Below, one piece after another: positions 8,069-16,639 of a stretch of DNA of 64,000 nt. This DNA is from Bordetella genomosp. 8. Its GTDB lineage: Bacteria > Pseudomonadota > Gammaproteobacteria > Burkholderiales > Burkholderiaceae_B. Both the position numbers and the translations under genes were made by a program. The notes under the pieces were generated by a model. That model did no database searches, had not been told where the DNA came from, and saw only the letters and a program-made list of their open reading frames with translations. How positions within the stretch are numbered: the stretch's first letter is position 1; every line of letters starts with the position of its first letter. The DNA lies in NCBI RefSeq assembly GCF_002119685.1, contig NZ_CP021108.1, forward strand, positions 5,208,001 to 5,272,000. The letters are read 5' to 3'.

Positions 8069-8800
8069 GTGCTGACACGATACTCACCCGTCCGATTCGC
8101 CACCCAGGCAGGCGCCGACCCGGGCATGTCGGTGGCGGACCGCATCCGCCGGCGCCTGCGCGACGCCGGCGTCCGCTACCATGCCAATGACAACATCGCG
8201 CCATACATCGAACCCGGCGAGCTGGCCGCGCTGCAGGATGAGGTGGCCGGCAAGCTGCAGGAAGTACTGGAATCGCTGGTCATAGACACGGCCGCCGATC
8301 ACAACACCCTGGATACCGCGGCGCGCGTGGCGCGCATGTTCATCCAGGAAACCTTCCAGGGGCGCTATCTGCCGCGTCCCGATATCACGCAGTTCCCCAA
8401 TGCCGAGCGCCTGGATCAGTTGATGGTCGTCGGCCCGATCCGCATCCGCAGCGCGTGCTCGCACCACATGTGTCCCATCCTGGGCCATGTCTGGATAGGC
8501 GTAGTACCCAACCCCGACTCGCGCCTGATCGGCCTTTCCAAATACGCACGGTTGTGCGACTGGATCCTGGGCCGTCCGCAGATCCAGGAAGAAGCGATAT
8601 CGATGCTCGCCGACGAGCTGGAAGCCCAGGTCCGCCCGGACGGGCTCGGGATACTCATGGAAGCCGACCACCTGTGCATGCAGTGGCGCGGCGTCAAGCA
8701 ACATGAAACGATGATGCGCAGCAGCCTCATGCGAGGCCGGTTGCTGGAGGACGGCGACCTACGCCGGCAGTTCATCGACCTGGCGCGCCACGGCCGATAA
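8069..8800 (+). CDS. GTP cyclohydrolase I (FolE) homologue
   Basis: GTP cyclohydrolase I opens the imidazole ring of GTP to make dihydroneopterin triphosphate. This 243-residue protein has the zinc site (Cys130, His133 in SACSHHMCP; Cys203 in DHLCMQWRGV), the second catalytic His201, and the nucleotide-binding LIGLSKYARL. The active site therefore looks intact. The start GTG at 8069 follows AGGTAG closely; an ATG at 8126 would give a shorter protein beginning MSVADRIRRR. What is unusual is the setting: it lies between an alpha/beta hydrolase and a 2OG-Fe(II) oxygenase in a transport/catabolic cluster, not with folate genes. It may supply a pterin cofactor or act on another purine-like ring. 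Confidence 0.9.
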   Translation: MLTRYSPVRFATQAGADPGMSVADRIRRRLRDAGVRYHANDNIAPYIEPGELAALQDEVAGKLQEVLESLVIDTAADHNTLDTAARVARMFIQETFQGRYLPRPDITQFPNAERLDQLMVVGPIRIRSACSHHMCPILGHVWIGVVPNPDSRLIGLSKYARLCDWILGRPQIQEEAISMLADELEAQVRPDGLGILMEADHLCMQWRGVKQHETMMRSSLMRGRLLEDGDLRRQFIDLARHGR

Positions 8801-8858
8801 CGCGGCGCGCCATGGCCAGGCTCCCACCAACGAAAGTAAGGACAAGAGGAACAGCACG

Positions 8859-9878
8859 ATGAGTACGACACTATCCGAAGCGACGCAAGGCACACGCATT
8901 CCGCTGCTGGACCTGGCAAACCTGCGGCATCCCGACATCGATGTCCGCCGCAAGCTCGGGCGCGAGCTGGCGGAGCTCTGTCGAACCGTCGGCTTCTTCT
9001 ACATCGTCAATCACGGCGTGGACGTGGCGAAAATCGACGGCATGTTCGATCAGGCCCAGCGCTTCTTCGCCCTGCCCGAACATGAGAAAGTGGCCTTGTC
9101 CATGACGGGCAACCCGCACTGGCGCGGCTACCTGCCCATGAGAATGCTCGGCAACGACGCCCAGATGAAGGGCAATATGCTGGAGAGCTTCCACGTCTGG
9201 CAGGAATATGCCGACGACGACCTGGGGCTGCTGGCGAACAAGCCGCTGCACGGGCGCAATATCTGGCCGACGGCACTGCCCGGACTGCGGCCGGCGGCGC
9301 TGGCCTACGTCGCCGACGTCACCGAACTGGCGAAACAGATGATGCGGCTGGCCGCGCTCGGCCTGGATCTGCCCGAAGACACGTTCGTGCGCTATTTCAC
9401 GCAGCCGATCTCGCTGCTGCGCCTGATCCACTACCCGCCGCAGCAGCCGGCGGATCCGGCCGACATCTATGGCACCCGGCCGCATACCGACAATGGCGCG
9501 TTCACCCTGCTGGCCCAGGACCAGACCGGCGGACTGGAAATCATGGGGCCGGACGGCGACTGGCTACCGGTTCCGCCCGTCGCGGGCAGCTTCGTGATCA
9601 ACCTGGGTGAAATGATGAAGGTCTGGACCAACGGCCTGTTCCGCGCCACGCCACATCGGGTGATCAACAAGTTCGGCAAGGACCGCTATTCCATCCCCTT
9701 CTTCCTGAATCCGGATTACGACCATGTGGTCGCGCCGGTGATGCAGGGTGTAGCGGGCGCGGTGGAGCCCGTGTTCCATACCACCGTCGGCCGCGACGAG
9801 GCCGCGACGTGCGGAGAAATCCTGACGCGGCTGTATCGCCGCATATGGCCGTCGACGTTGGAAGGGCAGGTCAAGTAG
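8859..9878 (+). CDS. 2-oxoglutarate/Fe(II)-dependent oxygenase, isopenicillin N synthase-like
   Basis: A non-haem iron oxygenase of 339 residues. The N-terminal DIOX_N-type part (GFFYIVNHGVD) precedes the jelly-roll core with iron ligands His209 and Asp211 (PHTDNGAFTLL) and His266 (ATPHRVINKF). Arg276 and Ser278 (RYS) bind 2-oxoglutarate. The upstream sequence AAGAGGAA gives a fair ribosome site. These enzymes hydroxylate or cyclise small molecules; plant-like and bacterial members are often catabolic. It ends the plus-strand set that starts with the binding protein at 6155, and converges on the gene at 9991. Confidence 0.93.
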   Translation: MSTTLSEATQGTRIPLLDLANLRHPDIDVRRKLGRELAELCRTVGFFYIVNHGVDVAKIDGMFDQAQRFFALPEHEKVALSMTGNPHWRGYLPMRMLGNDAQMKGNMLESFHVWQEYADDDLGLLANKPLHGRNIWPTALPGLRPAALAYVADVTELAKQMMRLAALGLDLPEDTFVRYFTQPISLLRLIHYPPQQPADPADIYGTRPHTDNGAFTLLAQDQTGGLEIMGPDGDWLPVPPVAGSFVINLGEMMKVWTNGLFRATPHRVINKFGKDRYSIPFFLNPDYDHVVAPVMQGVAGAVEPVFHTTVGRDEAATCGEILTRLYRRIWPSTLEGQVK

Positions 9879-9886
9879 ATCCCGCT

Positions 9887-9911
9887 CGGCGCCCCCTCAC
9901 AGAGGGCGCCG
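9887..9911. terminator. GC-rich hairpin between convergent genes
   Basis: CGGCGCCC (9887-9894) and GGGCGCCG (9904-9911) form a perfect 8-bp stem with a 9-base loop just after the oxygenase stop codon. There is no T-run on either side, so it is not a classical intrinsic terminator. It may stall or protect the 3' ends of the two converging transcripts. Confidence 0.4.
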
Positions 9912-9990
9912 GGATTGAGCACCGGACTGGGCGCTGGCAAGGCCGCCCGAACGTACCGCCCGGACGTGCCGCCTGCCGGGCCCGCCCGCC

Positions 9991-11016
9991 TTACTGCTGG
10001 CGCGCCCGCAGATTCTGTTCGTCGGCGATCGCGCGATAGCGCGCGGTTTCCTGCCTGAGCTTCGCGGCGAAGGCCTCGGGGCTGCTGGCGGCCACATCCA
10101 ACCCCATCTCGGCCAGCTTGGCCTGGGCCTCCGGCCGGCGCAGCGTCGCCGCGATACCCTTGTTCAGCGCCGCGATGACCGCCGGGGGCGTATTCGCCGG
10201 CGCGAGAAACCCGTACCACGCGGACTCTTCCAGGTCGCCCAGGCCGGATTCGGCCAGGGTGGGCACGGCGGGCGTCATCGGGGTACGCGCCTTGGTGATG
10301 GTCGCGAGCAGCTTGATCCGCTTGTCCTGCATCTGCTGCAAGGCCGAAGGCAGGTTCATCATGCCCAGCTGCACCTGGTCGCCCATGACGCCCAGCATGA
10401 TCTCGGCCTGCCCCCTGAAGGGCACTTCCAGGAATTCGACCTTGGCCTGCTTGGCCAGCTGCACCAGCACGAACTGGCTCTGGCTGCCCAGGCCGCTGGT
10501 CCCGAAGCTGATCTTCTGGCCGGACTTGCGCGCCTGGTCGAACAATTCGGTCAAGGAAGTCGCCGGCAGGCTGGCCGGCGCGATGAACGCGTAAGGTGTC
10601 GTCCCGACCAGAATGACGGGCGCCAGATCCTTCAAGGTATCGAAGGGCAGGTCATCCCTGACCGCGGGCGTCGTGGTCAGGCCGTTGGCCTGCAGCAATA
10701 GGGTGTAGCCGTCCGGCTGGGCGCGCACCACGGTATTGGTGCCGATGATACCCGCGGCGCCGGAACGATTCTCCACGAAGACGGCCTTGTAGTCCGACAC
10801 CTCGGGCAATGTCGCGGCGACCAGTCGGGCCAGCGAATCGATGGTGGAGCCCGCCGAGAATGGCACGACGATGCGCAAGGGCTTTTCCGCCAGCGCGGGA
10901 GCCCCAGGGAACGCCAGCAGCGCGGCGGCGGCGGCCAGCAGGCGGAATGCGCCCCGCCTCGTACAGGACCAGGCGGACACGGGAACAGTGGGGGGATGCG
11001 ACACAGGCTTCGACAT
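9991..11016 (-). CDS. Bug/TctC-family tripartite tricarboxylate-type binding protein
   Basis: A periplasmic binding protein of the Bug (TctC) family, greatly expanded in Bordetella and relatives, of about 341 residues. A signal peptide (GAFRLLAAAAALLAFPGAPALA) precedes KPLRIVVPFSAGSTIDSLARLVA, the family's hallmark start, followed by ENRSGAAGIIGTNTVVRAQPDGYTLL (written here as overlapping known motifs ENRSGAAG and DGYTLLL). ATG at 11016 has GGAG at seven bases; the longer reading from 11040 lacks one. No TctA/TctB membrane genes are adjacent, as is common for orphan Bug proteins. It lies downstream of two amidohydrolase genes, so it may bind a carboxylated intermediate or precursor. Confidence 0.93.
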   Translation of the reverse strand: MSKPVSHPPTVPVSAWSCTRRGAFRLLAAAAALLAFPGAPALAEKPLRIVVPFSAGSTIDSLARLVAATLPEVSDYKAVFVENRSGAAGIIGTNTVVRAQPDGYTLLLQANGLTTTPAVRDDLPFDTLKDLAPVILVGTTPYAFIAPASLPATSLTELFDQARKSGQKISFGTSGLGSQSQFVLVQLAKQAKVEFLEVPFRGQAEIMLGVMGDQVQLGMMNLPSALQQMQDKRIKLLATITKARTPMTPAVPTLAESGLGDLEESAWYGFLAPANTPPAVIAALNKGIAATLRRPEAQAKLAEMGLDVAASSPEAFAAKLRQETARYRAIADEQNLRARQQ

Positions 11017-11136
11017 GGCAGGCTCCAGTTGCTGGAACATCGATAAGCGGCGTGCCGGAACGTCGCGGCCCCGCTGGATGGAAACCCCGCGGCCATCGCG
11101 GCCGCGGGGATGACGAATGGTGTGGCGGCCCGGATC

Positions 11137-12465
11137 TCAGGCGGCGCGCCGCAGCATCGCCGTCGATACCGAGAATCCGCGCTCATGCGCCATGCGGCGA
11201 CGCTCGGGCGGCGACGCCGGACGCTCGACCTGCTCGCCGCCCTTGTAGATCGCGCGGATGCGCTTGCGGTCGGCCAGTATGCCGATATTGGTCAGGGGAT
11301 CGCCGTCGACGACCAGGAAGTCGGCCCACCGTCCCGGCGCCAGCGTGCCGACCCGGTCTTCCCAACCCAGCGCCCTGGCATTGTTGGCGGTGGCGGCGAC
11401 GATGGCGTCCATGGGCCGCATGCCCAGCAACTCGACCATCAGCTCCAGTTCCCGGCTGTGCCACTCCCCGTACGGGGTGACCGCGAAGCCCGACTCGGAT
11501 CCCATCATCATCGGGATGCCTGCTTCGATGCACCGGGTGTGGATCCTGACCAGGGCGTCCAGTTCGCGGCGCTTGTGCTCGATGTAGTTGGGATCCACGC
11601 CCACGTCCCTGCCGTGCTGCACGATGTTGGCGGCGAAGGTCATGGTGGGACAGATGGGGATGCCCAGGTCGCGCACCATGCCGACGTCTTCCGCCTTCAT
11701 GTAGGAGGCATGGATAAGCCAGTCCACGCCGGCACGCGCCGCCATCGCCACGGTGCCGGCATAGCGCGCGTGGATGGTGACCTTGCGGCCCAGCTGGTGG
11801 GACATCTGCACGATGGCCGTCATTTCGTCGGCGGTAAAGCACGGCCCGGCGTCCAGATTGGATTCCTGCGCCTGGCTGTCGCCGCTGATCTTCACCACGT
11901 CGACGCGGTTCTTGACCTGCCGCCGCACCTCTTGCAGCATGTCGTCCCGGTTGTGGCACAGGACGCCTTCCGCCGAGACCGGCATGCCCAGCCAGCTGGG
12001 AAAATAGTCGGCGAAACCCCCATCCGCGCTGATATGCCGGCCGCCGGCCGCGACCCGGGGGCCCGGGTACATGCCGTTCAGGATGGCGTCGCGACAGGTC
12101 ACCGCCACGTTCCAGGTGGAGCCCGGGTCGCAGATGGTCGTCACCCCGCTCTGCAACACCTTGCCGGCATTCCAGACGGCGCGCACGGCGGCCCACTCGG
12201 CGCCGCCGTAGACGTCGATTTCCTCGGCCGCCCTGCCCTCGCCATAGGATATATGGCAGTGGGTGTCGATCAACCCCGGCATGATGGTGGCGCCGCGCGT
12301 ATCCACGGCTTCGTCCGCGGGTGCTTCGGCCACGGCGGGTCGCGCCTTGCCCTGCCACACCGCGACCACCCGCCCGTCGGCGATGCGCATATTGCCGTTT
12401 TCGATAGCCGGGCCGCCCGTGCCATCGATCAGGGTGGCCCCAAGGAAGTCGAGGATCTTCGCCAT
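11137..12465 (-). CDS. Metal-dependent amidohydrolase (imidazolonepropionase/dipeptidase-like)
   Basis: A 442-residue amidohydrolase-superfamily enzyme with a beta-sandwich plus TIM-barrel layout. The first metal motif is His69-x-His71 in GLIDTHCHISYG. Further ligands lie in KVTIHARYAGT and DWLIHASYMKAED, and the lysine in DVVKISGD is in the usual bridging-Lys position. The C-terminal end has the standard LAPGRWADFLVVDGDPLTNI. Relatives act on cyclic amides, imidazolones or dipeptides. The start follows GAAGGGAAA. It begins ten bases after the second amidohydrolase stops, so the two are one transcriptional unit controlled from site B (13637). Confidence 0.92.
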   Translation of the reverse strand: MAKILDFLGATLIDGTGGPAIENGNMRIADGRVVAVWQGKARPAVAEAPADEAVDTRGATIMPGLIDTHCHISYGEGRAAEEIDVYGGAEWAAVRAVWNAGKVLQSGVTTICDPGSTWNVAVTCRDAILNGMYPGPRVAAGGRHISADGGFADYFPSWLGMPVSAEGVLCHNRDDMLQEVRRQVKNRVDVVKISGDSQAQESNLDAGPCFTADEMTAIVQMSHQLGRKVTIHARYAGTVAMAARAGVDWLIHASYMKAEDVGMVRDLGIPICPTMTFAANIVQHGRDVGVDPNYIEHKRRELDALVRIHTRCIEAGIPMMMGSESGFAVTPYGEWHSRELELMVELLGMRPMDAIVAATANNARALGWEDRVGTLAPGRWADFLVVDGDPLTNIGILADRKRIRAIYKGGEQVERPASPPERRRMAHERGFSVSTAMLRRAA

Positions 12466-12475
12466 GGCTTTCCCT

Positions 12476-13576
12476 TCAAAGCTCGATGTTGTAGAGCTTC
12501 ATCGCATTGCCCGCGACCACCTTGAAACGGTCTTCCGGCGACATGTCGCCGAGCACGCGCTCGACGTTCTGCGTCGTGTTCGGGTAGGGGCACGGCGGGT
12601 GCGGGAAATCCGAACCCCACATGATGCGGTCCACGCCGATTTCCGTGCGCAGCTTCGCGGCCAGCGGGTCGTTGATGACGCCGGCGTAGATGTTTTCCTC
12701 GATATAGCGGCCGGCGGGCTTCTTCTTCAGGTTGTCGAAGCCGGGGAAGGTCTCGATACGGTTGACGCGGTACTTCAGGATGGGCAGCCAGGACGCGTCG
12801 TATTCCGACAGGAATACCTTCAGGCGCGGGAAACGGTCGAAGATCCCGCCGAAGATGAATTCGTTCGCCAGCACGGGCGCGGCTTCCTGGAACAGGTCGA
12901 GGAAGCTGGCGGGCACGTTCTCGCGTTCCTTGTCGCCGTGGTAGGTGAACGGGTCGCGCACCTTGCCCGTGACGATGTGCAGGGTGACGGGCAGCCCGGC
13001 TTCCTCGGCGGCGGCCCAGAAACGGTCGTACTTGCGGTCGCGGTAGGGCGCCGCGTCATCGACGGGGCTGGTGCCTATCATCACGCCGCGGGCGCCGCGC
13101 TTGATGACGCGGTCCAGCTCCTTGATCGCCCAATCCACGTCGATGATGGGAATCATCGCGATGGCGAGCAGGCGTTTCAGGTCCTGCGAGCAGTATTCCT
13201 GGATCCAGTCGTTGTAGACCTCGGCGCAGGCATTGCGCGCGGCGCCGTCCGGCATGCGCGGGATCCACAGGCCCCAGGTCGGGTTGAGGACTTCGGCGGC
13301 GATGTGGTCGGAGTCCATCAGCTTGAGCCGGTACACGGGATCCGACCCGGCCTGGGCCAGGTCATCCAGGCGACGGTCCTTGCTGTCGGCGGCCACCAGT
13401 TCGTCCATGCGGGCGGCTTCGCCAGGACGTCCCAGATAGAAAAAAGAGCCTTCATGGCCTTCGAAGTTCTTGACGCCGTGGGGCACCTTGTCGCCGAAGC
13501 GCTTGCCCAATGCATTGATCCAGAGATCCTGCGGTTCGAAGACGTGGGAGTCGGCCGAGATGATGAGTTGGTCCAT
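12476..13576 (-). CDS. Amidohydrolase family 2 (ACMSD/LigW-type TIM-barrel) protein
   Basis: A 366-residue protein of the amidohydrolase-2 family, which includes decarboxylases and hydrolases of aromatic and heterocyclic acids. It has the N-terminal ISADSHVFEPQDLW (the family's D-x-H-x-x-E variant). Further metal-site regions lie in LPVTLHIVTGK and MWGSDFPHPPCPYPNT, where the last Asp is typical. There is no signal peptide. It is first in the unit with the other amidohydrolase, downstream of operator-like site B. The pairing of two different amidohydrolases suggests successive ring-opening and deamidation or decarboxylation steps, but this is inference. Confidence 0.92.
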   Translation of the reverse strand: MDQLIISADSHVFEPQDLWINALGKRFGDKVPHGVKNFEGHEGSFFYLGRPGEAARMDELVAADSKDRRLDDLAQAGSDPVYRLKLMDSDHIAAEVLNPTWGLWIPRMPDGAARNACAEVYNDWIQEYCSQDLKRLLAIAMIPIIDVDWAIKELDRVIKRGARGVMIGTSPVDDAAPYRDRKYDRFWAAAEEAGLPVTLHIVTGKVRDPFTYHGDKERENVPASFLDLFQEAAPVLANEFIFGGIFDRFPRLKVFLSEYDASWLPILKYRVNRIETFPGFDNLKKKPAGRYIEENIYAGVINDPLAAKLRTEIGVDRIMWGSDFPHPPCPYPNTTQNVERVLGDMSPEDRFKVVAGNAMKLYNIEL

Positions 13577-13636
13577 GGTCTGGTATGCCCTGTTCAGTGG
13601 TGGGACGCGAGTGAGACGTCACGAATTATATGCCTT

Positions 13637-13663
13637 ATTGGTATGCCAATCAACTATGCCTTT
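13637..13663. promoter_or_regulatory. Operator-like site B, upstream of the amidohydrolase unit
   Basis: ATTGGTATGCCAAT (13637-13650) is an inverted repeat with perfect ATTGG/CCAAT arms. The hexamer TATGCC occurs at 13629, 13642 and 13655, each exactly 13 bases apart. The site is about 60 bases upstream of the amidohydrolase ATG (13576) and overlaps the 3' end of the Pot-type permease gene. It closely matches sites at 6093 and 16640. Confidence 0.7.
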
Positions 13664-14484
13664 GTTCCGATGAACCTTTCCATTCCGATGGTCCGATCGA
13701 CCAGCCACACCGCACCGATCGCCATCAGGATGAGCAGGGTCGACACCGCGGCCACCGTGGGGTCCAGGTTGAATTCCATGTATTGGTAGATCGCGATCGG
13801 CAGCGTGCCGGTGCCCGGGGCGATCAGGAATATCGTCATGGCGAAGTCGTCGAAGGACATGACGAAGGCGAACAACGCGCCGGCGAACAGGCCCGGCCGT
13901 ATCAGCGGCAAGGTCACATGGCGGAAGGTGTCCCAGGGACGCGCGCGCAGGCTGGCCGCCGCATCGTCCATCTGCATGTCGTAGCGGCGCAGCGCCGCCA
14001 GCACGGAGCGGAAGCTGTAGGGAAAGGTGATGATCACGTGCCCGAGCGCGATGGCCGCGTAGCCCGGCCCCAGGCCAACGCGGTTGATGAAAGCGAGCAG
14101 CGCCAGTCCCGTCACGACCAGCGGCAACAGGATGGGCGACATCAGGAGCGGTTCCAGCACGGGCGACAGGCGCAAGCGGTATTTCCACATCCCGTAGGCA
14201 GCCAGCGTTCCGGTCAGCACGGATACAGGCGTGACGATGGCCGCGATGCCCAGGCTGGCGAGAAAGCTGGACGTGAACTCGTCCCGGGCGAAGATATTGG
14301 CGTACCAGCGCAGCGAAAGCTCGGTGGGCGGGATGGTGGTGTACGCGTGCGCGCCGAATGAAGAAACCACCACCAGCAGGATAGGCGCGAGCAGCAACAA
14401 CAGCGCGATCGCGCGCAGGGCCCAGACCACGGAAAAGCCGGCCGGCCGCCTGAGCCGGCGCACGCCGTCAAGATGTCCGCGCAT
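13654..14484 (-). CDS. ABC transporter permease, PotC/YdcV type
   Basis: An inner-membrane permease of a polyamine/family-1 binding-protein importer, 276 residues and about six membrane segments. The first is around residues 20-42 (WALRAIALLLLLAPILLVVVSSF split at the helix end). The EAA loop appears as DDAAASLRARPWDTFRHVTLPLIRPG, and FAFVMSFDDFAMTIFL is the PotC-like helix with conserved SFDDF. It overlaps the previous permease gene by 17 bases. Together with the genes at 14468 and 15439 it forms the membrane part of an importer, probably fed by the binding protein encoded at 6155. Confidence 0.94.
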   Translation of the reverse strand: MRGHLDGVRRLRRPAGFSVVWALRAIALLLLLAPILLVVVSSFGAHAYTTIPPTELSLRWYANIFARDEFTSSFLASLGIAAIVTPVSVLTGTLAAYGMWKYRLRLSPVLEPLLMSPILLPLVVTGLALLAFINRVGLGPGYAAIALGHVIITFPYSFRSVLAALRRYDMQMDDAAASLRARPWDTFRHVTLPLIRPGLFAGALFAFVMSFDDFAMTIFLIAPGTGTLPIAIYQYMEFNLDPTVAAVSTLLILMAIGAVWLVDRTIGMERFIGTKA

Positions 14485-15442
14485 GTTGTCTCCTTGTCAG
14501 CCGGCCGGCCACATACAGGCAAGCCATCGTGAACAGCAGGGCCAGCGCGCTCAAGGCCGCCGCGACGGGCATGCCGCCGCCATACATCGCGCGGTCATAG
14601 ATGGCGTTGGCGATCATGCGGACGGCGCCGCCGCCCAGCAGCAGGGGCGTGGCGAACGCGGTGCCCGCCAGCACGAAGGCCAGCGTCCCGGCCGCCGCGA
14701 TGCCGGGCATCAACAGCGGCAGCGTCACGCGGAAGAACGTCGAGACCTCGTCGGCGCCCAGGTTCTGCGCGGCTTCCTCCAGCGTGCGGTCATAGCGGCG
14801 AAACCCCGCGGCCAAGGTGAAGATGACGAACGGCAGCACGAAGTACACCAGCCCTATCGCCACGCTGGTTTCGTTGCGGATCAATGGCAGGAAGTCGTTC
14901 TCGGGCAGGATGCCCAGGCCATGCAGCACGCGATTGACCAGGCCCGTATTCCCCAGCACCAGGGTGAGCGCATAGAGCCGCACGATCAGGCTGGTCATGA
15001 AGGGAATGGCCACGAGCATGATGAGCGCCGTGCGCAACCGTGCGCTGGGGCTGCGTACGATCCAGTACGCGACCGGCAGCCCCAGGGCCAGGCTGCCCAG
15101 CGTGGCGATGGCCGACAGACGGAAGGTGGTGTAAATCGCGGCAAGGTAGAGAGGATTCGACAAGGCTTGCGCATAGACCCGCAGTGTCGGCCCGCCGCTC
15201 AGCTCGCCGCCCATGGTGCCCCGCGCATACAGGCTGAAAGCCAGCAGCGCCGCAAGCGCGGCGACGAATACGCCGAATATCGCCAGCGCCGGCAGCACCA
15301 GCAGCCATCCGCTCCAGGGCCATGGCTTGGTGGCCTTGCCCGTCCCTGAAAGCGCGCGGCCTGTGCCTGGCGGCGTGGCCGCCGCTGCAGGGTGATCCGG
15401 CGGCGGCGTGCCGGCCGCGGCCGTGCGTTCCGGCGGCGTCAT
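14468..15442 (-). CDS. ABC transporter permease, PotB/YdcU type
   Basis: This is the first permease of the Pot-type importer, about 324 residues. After a Pro/Thr/Gly-rich cytoplasmic leader of about 45 residues come six membrane segments, the first at LLVLPALAIFGVFVAALAAL. The EAA motif is RTLEEAAQNLGADEVSTFFRVTLP. ATG at 15442 overlaps the TGA of the ATPase gene as ATGA, which decides the start; the longer in-frame reading would begin inside the ATPase gene. The order ATPase, permease, permease is the normal arrangement for this class, but here the binding protein is 6.4 kb away. Confidence 0.93.
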   Translation of the reverse strand: MTPPERTAAAGTPPPDHPAAAATPPGTGRALSGTGKATKPWPWSGWLLVLPALAIFGVFVAALAALLAFSLYARGTMGGELSGGPTLRVYAQALSNPLYLAAIYTTFRLSAIATLGSLALGLPVAYWIVRSPSARLRTALIMLVAIPFMTSLIVRLYALTLVLGNTGLVNRVLHGLGILPENDFLPLIRNETSVAIGLVYFVLPFVIFTLAAGFRRYDRTLEEAAQNLGADEVSTFFRVTLPLLMPGIAAAGTLAFVLAGTAFATPLLLGGGAVRMIANAIYDRAMYGGGMPVAAALSALALLFTMACLYVAGRLTRRQHARTS

Positions 15443-16614
15443 GCGCGCACCGCCTGGACGGCATGACAGGGCCATTGCAGGACGACGGTCTCTCCCAACG
15501 GAAATTCCTCGACGTCCGCGCCGGCCGGATGGCGGGCCATCAGTTCACTGGCGCCCACGTCCACGCGCAGCTCCAGATGCGATCCCATATAGCAGCGATG
15601 GACGATCCGGCCGGATACCTCGGACACGGGTTCGGCGCCGCCCGGCGTCGCGGCCGCGCGGCCGACGGCATGAGCGTCGGCGTCGGCCTCGGCATGCAGC
15701 ACGCGTATGCTTTCCGGCCGGATAAGCAGCAATTCGGCCCGTTCGATCTCCGCCGCGCCGGACCGGACCGGGATGGCCTGCCCCCAACAGGTCCGGAACA
15801 TGGGCAGGCCGTCCCGCGTACCGGCATACGCGGCGCGCACGATATTCGCGGCGCCGACGAAACCCGCCACGAACTGGTCGACGGGATGCAGATAGATCTC
15901 TCCCGGCGTGCCGATCTGGCGTATCCCGCCTTCGGCCATGACGATCACGCGGTCGGACATGGCCAGCGCTTCGTCCTGGCTGTGCGTCACCGACACGGCG
16001 GTCACGCGCAGCTTCTTCAGCAGCGCGGTCAGCTCCACCCGCATCTCCGCGCGCAGGCGCGCGTCCAGGTTGGACATGGGCTCGTCCAGCAACAGCAGCG
16101 ACGGCCGCATGGCCAGCGCCCGTGCGATGGCCACGCGCTGCTGCTGCCCCCCCGACAGTTCGTGCGGGTAACGCGCGGCGTACTGGCTCAGCCGCACGTG
16201 GGACAGGGACTCCTGGATGCGATCTTCGATCTGGTTGGCGGGCACGCGCGTCATGCGCGGTCCGAACGCCAGGTTCTCCGCCACCGTCATGTGAGGGAAC
16301 AGCGCGTAGTTCTGGAACACCAGTCCCACGTCGCGCCGATATGGCGGCACGTCCCTCATGGACTCGCCCTGCAGGCGGATCTCGCCCCGGCTGGCCGGCA
16401 CGAATCCCGCGATGGTCCGCAGCAGCGACGTCTTGCCGCTACCGCTGGGTCCCAGCAGGGTGATGAACTCGCCTCGATGGACGGTGAAAGTCGCGTCCGA
16501 AACGATGGTGGCGTGTCCGTAGCGGATCTCCACGTCTCGAACGCTGAGCACTTCGTCGCGCGCGGGCGCGGCGGCAGCCGGCCCTGTCGCTAGGACAGCC
16601 GTAGTCATGGTCAC
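15439..16614 (-). CDS. ABC transporter ATP-binding protein, PotA/FbpC type
   Basis: A 391-residue ATPase subunit with all motifs: Walker A GPSGSGKTSLL, Q-loop VFQNYALFPHMTV, signature LSGGQQQRVAIARAL, Walker B LLLLDEPMSNLD, and the switch His in VTHSQDE. The C-terminal 140 residues form the TOBE-like regulatory region typical of polyamine, iron and maltose-class ATPases. A 20-residue N-terminal extension rich in Ala and Pro precedes EVLSVRDVEIRYG. Its promoter carries operator-like site C at 16640, 26 bases from the start. It is the first gene of the importer operon. Confidence 0.95.
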   Translation of the reverse strand: MTMTTAVLATGPAAAAPARDEVLSVRDVEIRYGHATIVSDATFTVHRGEFITLLGPSGSGKTSLLRTIAGFVPASRGEIRLQGESMRDVPPYRRDVGLVFQNYALFPHMTVAENLAFGPRMTRVPANQIEDRIQESLSHVRLSQYAARYPHELSGGQQQRVAIARALAMRPSLLLLDEPMSNLDARLRAEMRVELTALLKKLRVTAVSVTHSQDEALAMSDRVIVMAEGGIRQIGTPGEIYLHPVDQFVAGFVGAANIVRAAYAGTRDGLPMFRTCWGQAIPVRSGAAEIERAELLLIRPESIRVLHAEADADAHAVGRAAATPGGAEPVSEVSGRIVHRCYMGSHLELRVDVGASELMARHPAGADVEEFPLGETVVLQWPCHAVQAVRA

Positions 16615-16639
16615 TACCCCTTGGAATTAGGCATCCGTT

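Noticed and set aside
9887..9911. Intrinsic terminator between the oxygenase and Bug-type genes
   Set aside because: The stem is good but no T-run follows on either strand, so it is reported only as a hairpin of low certainty.
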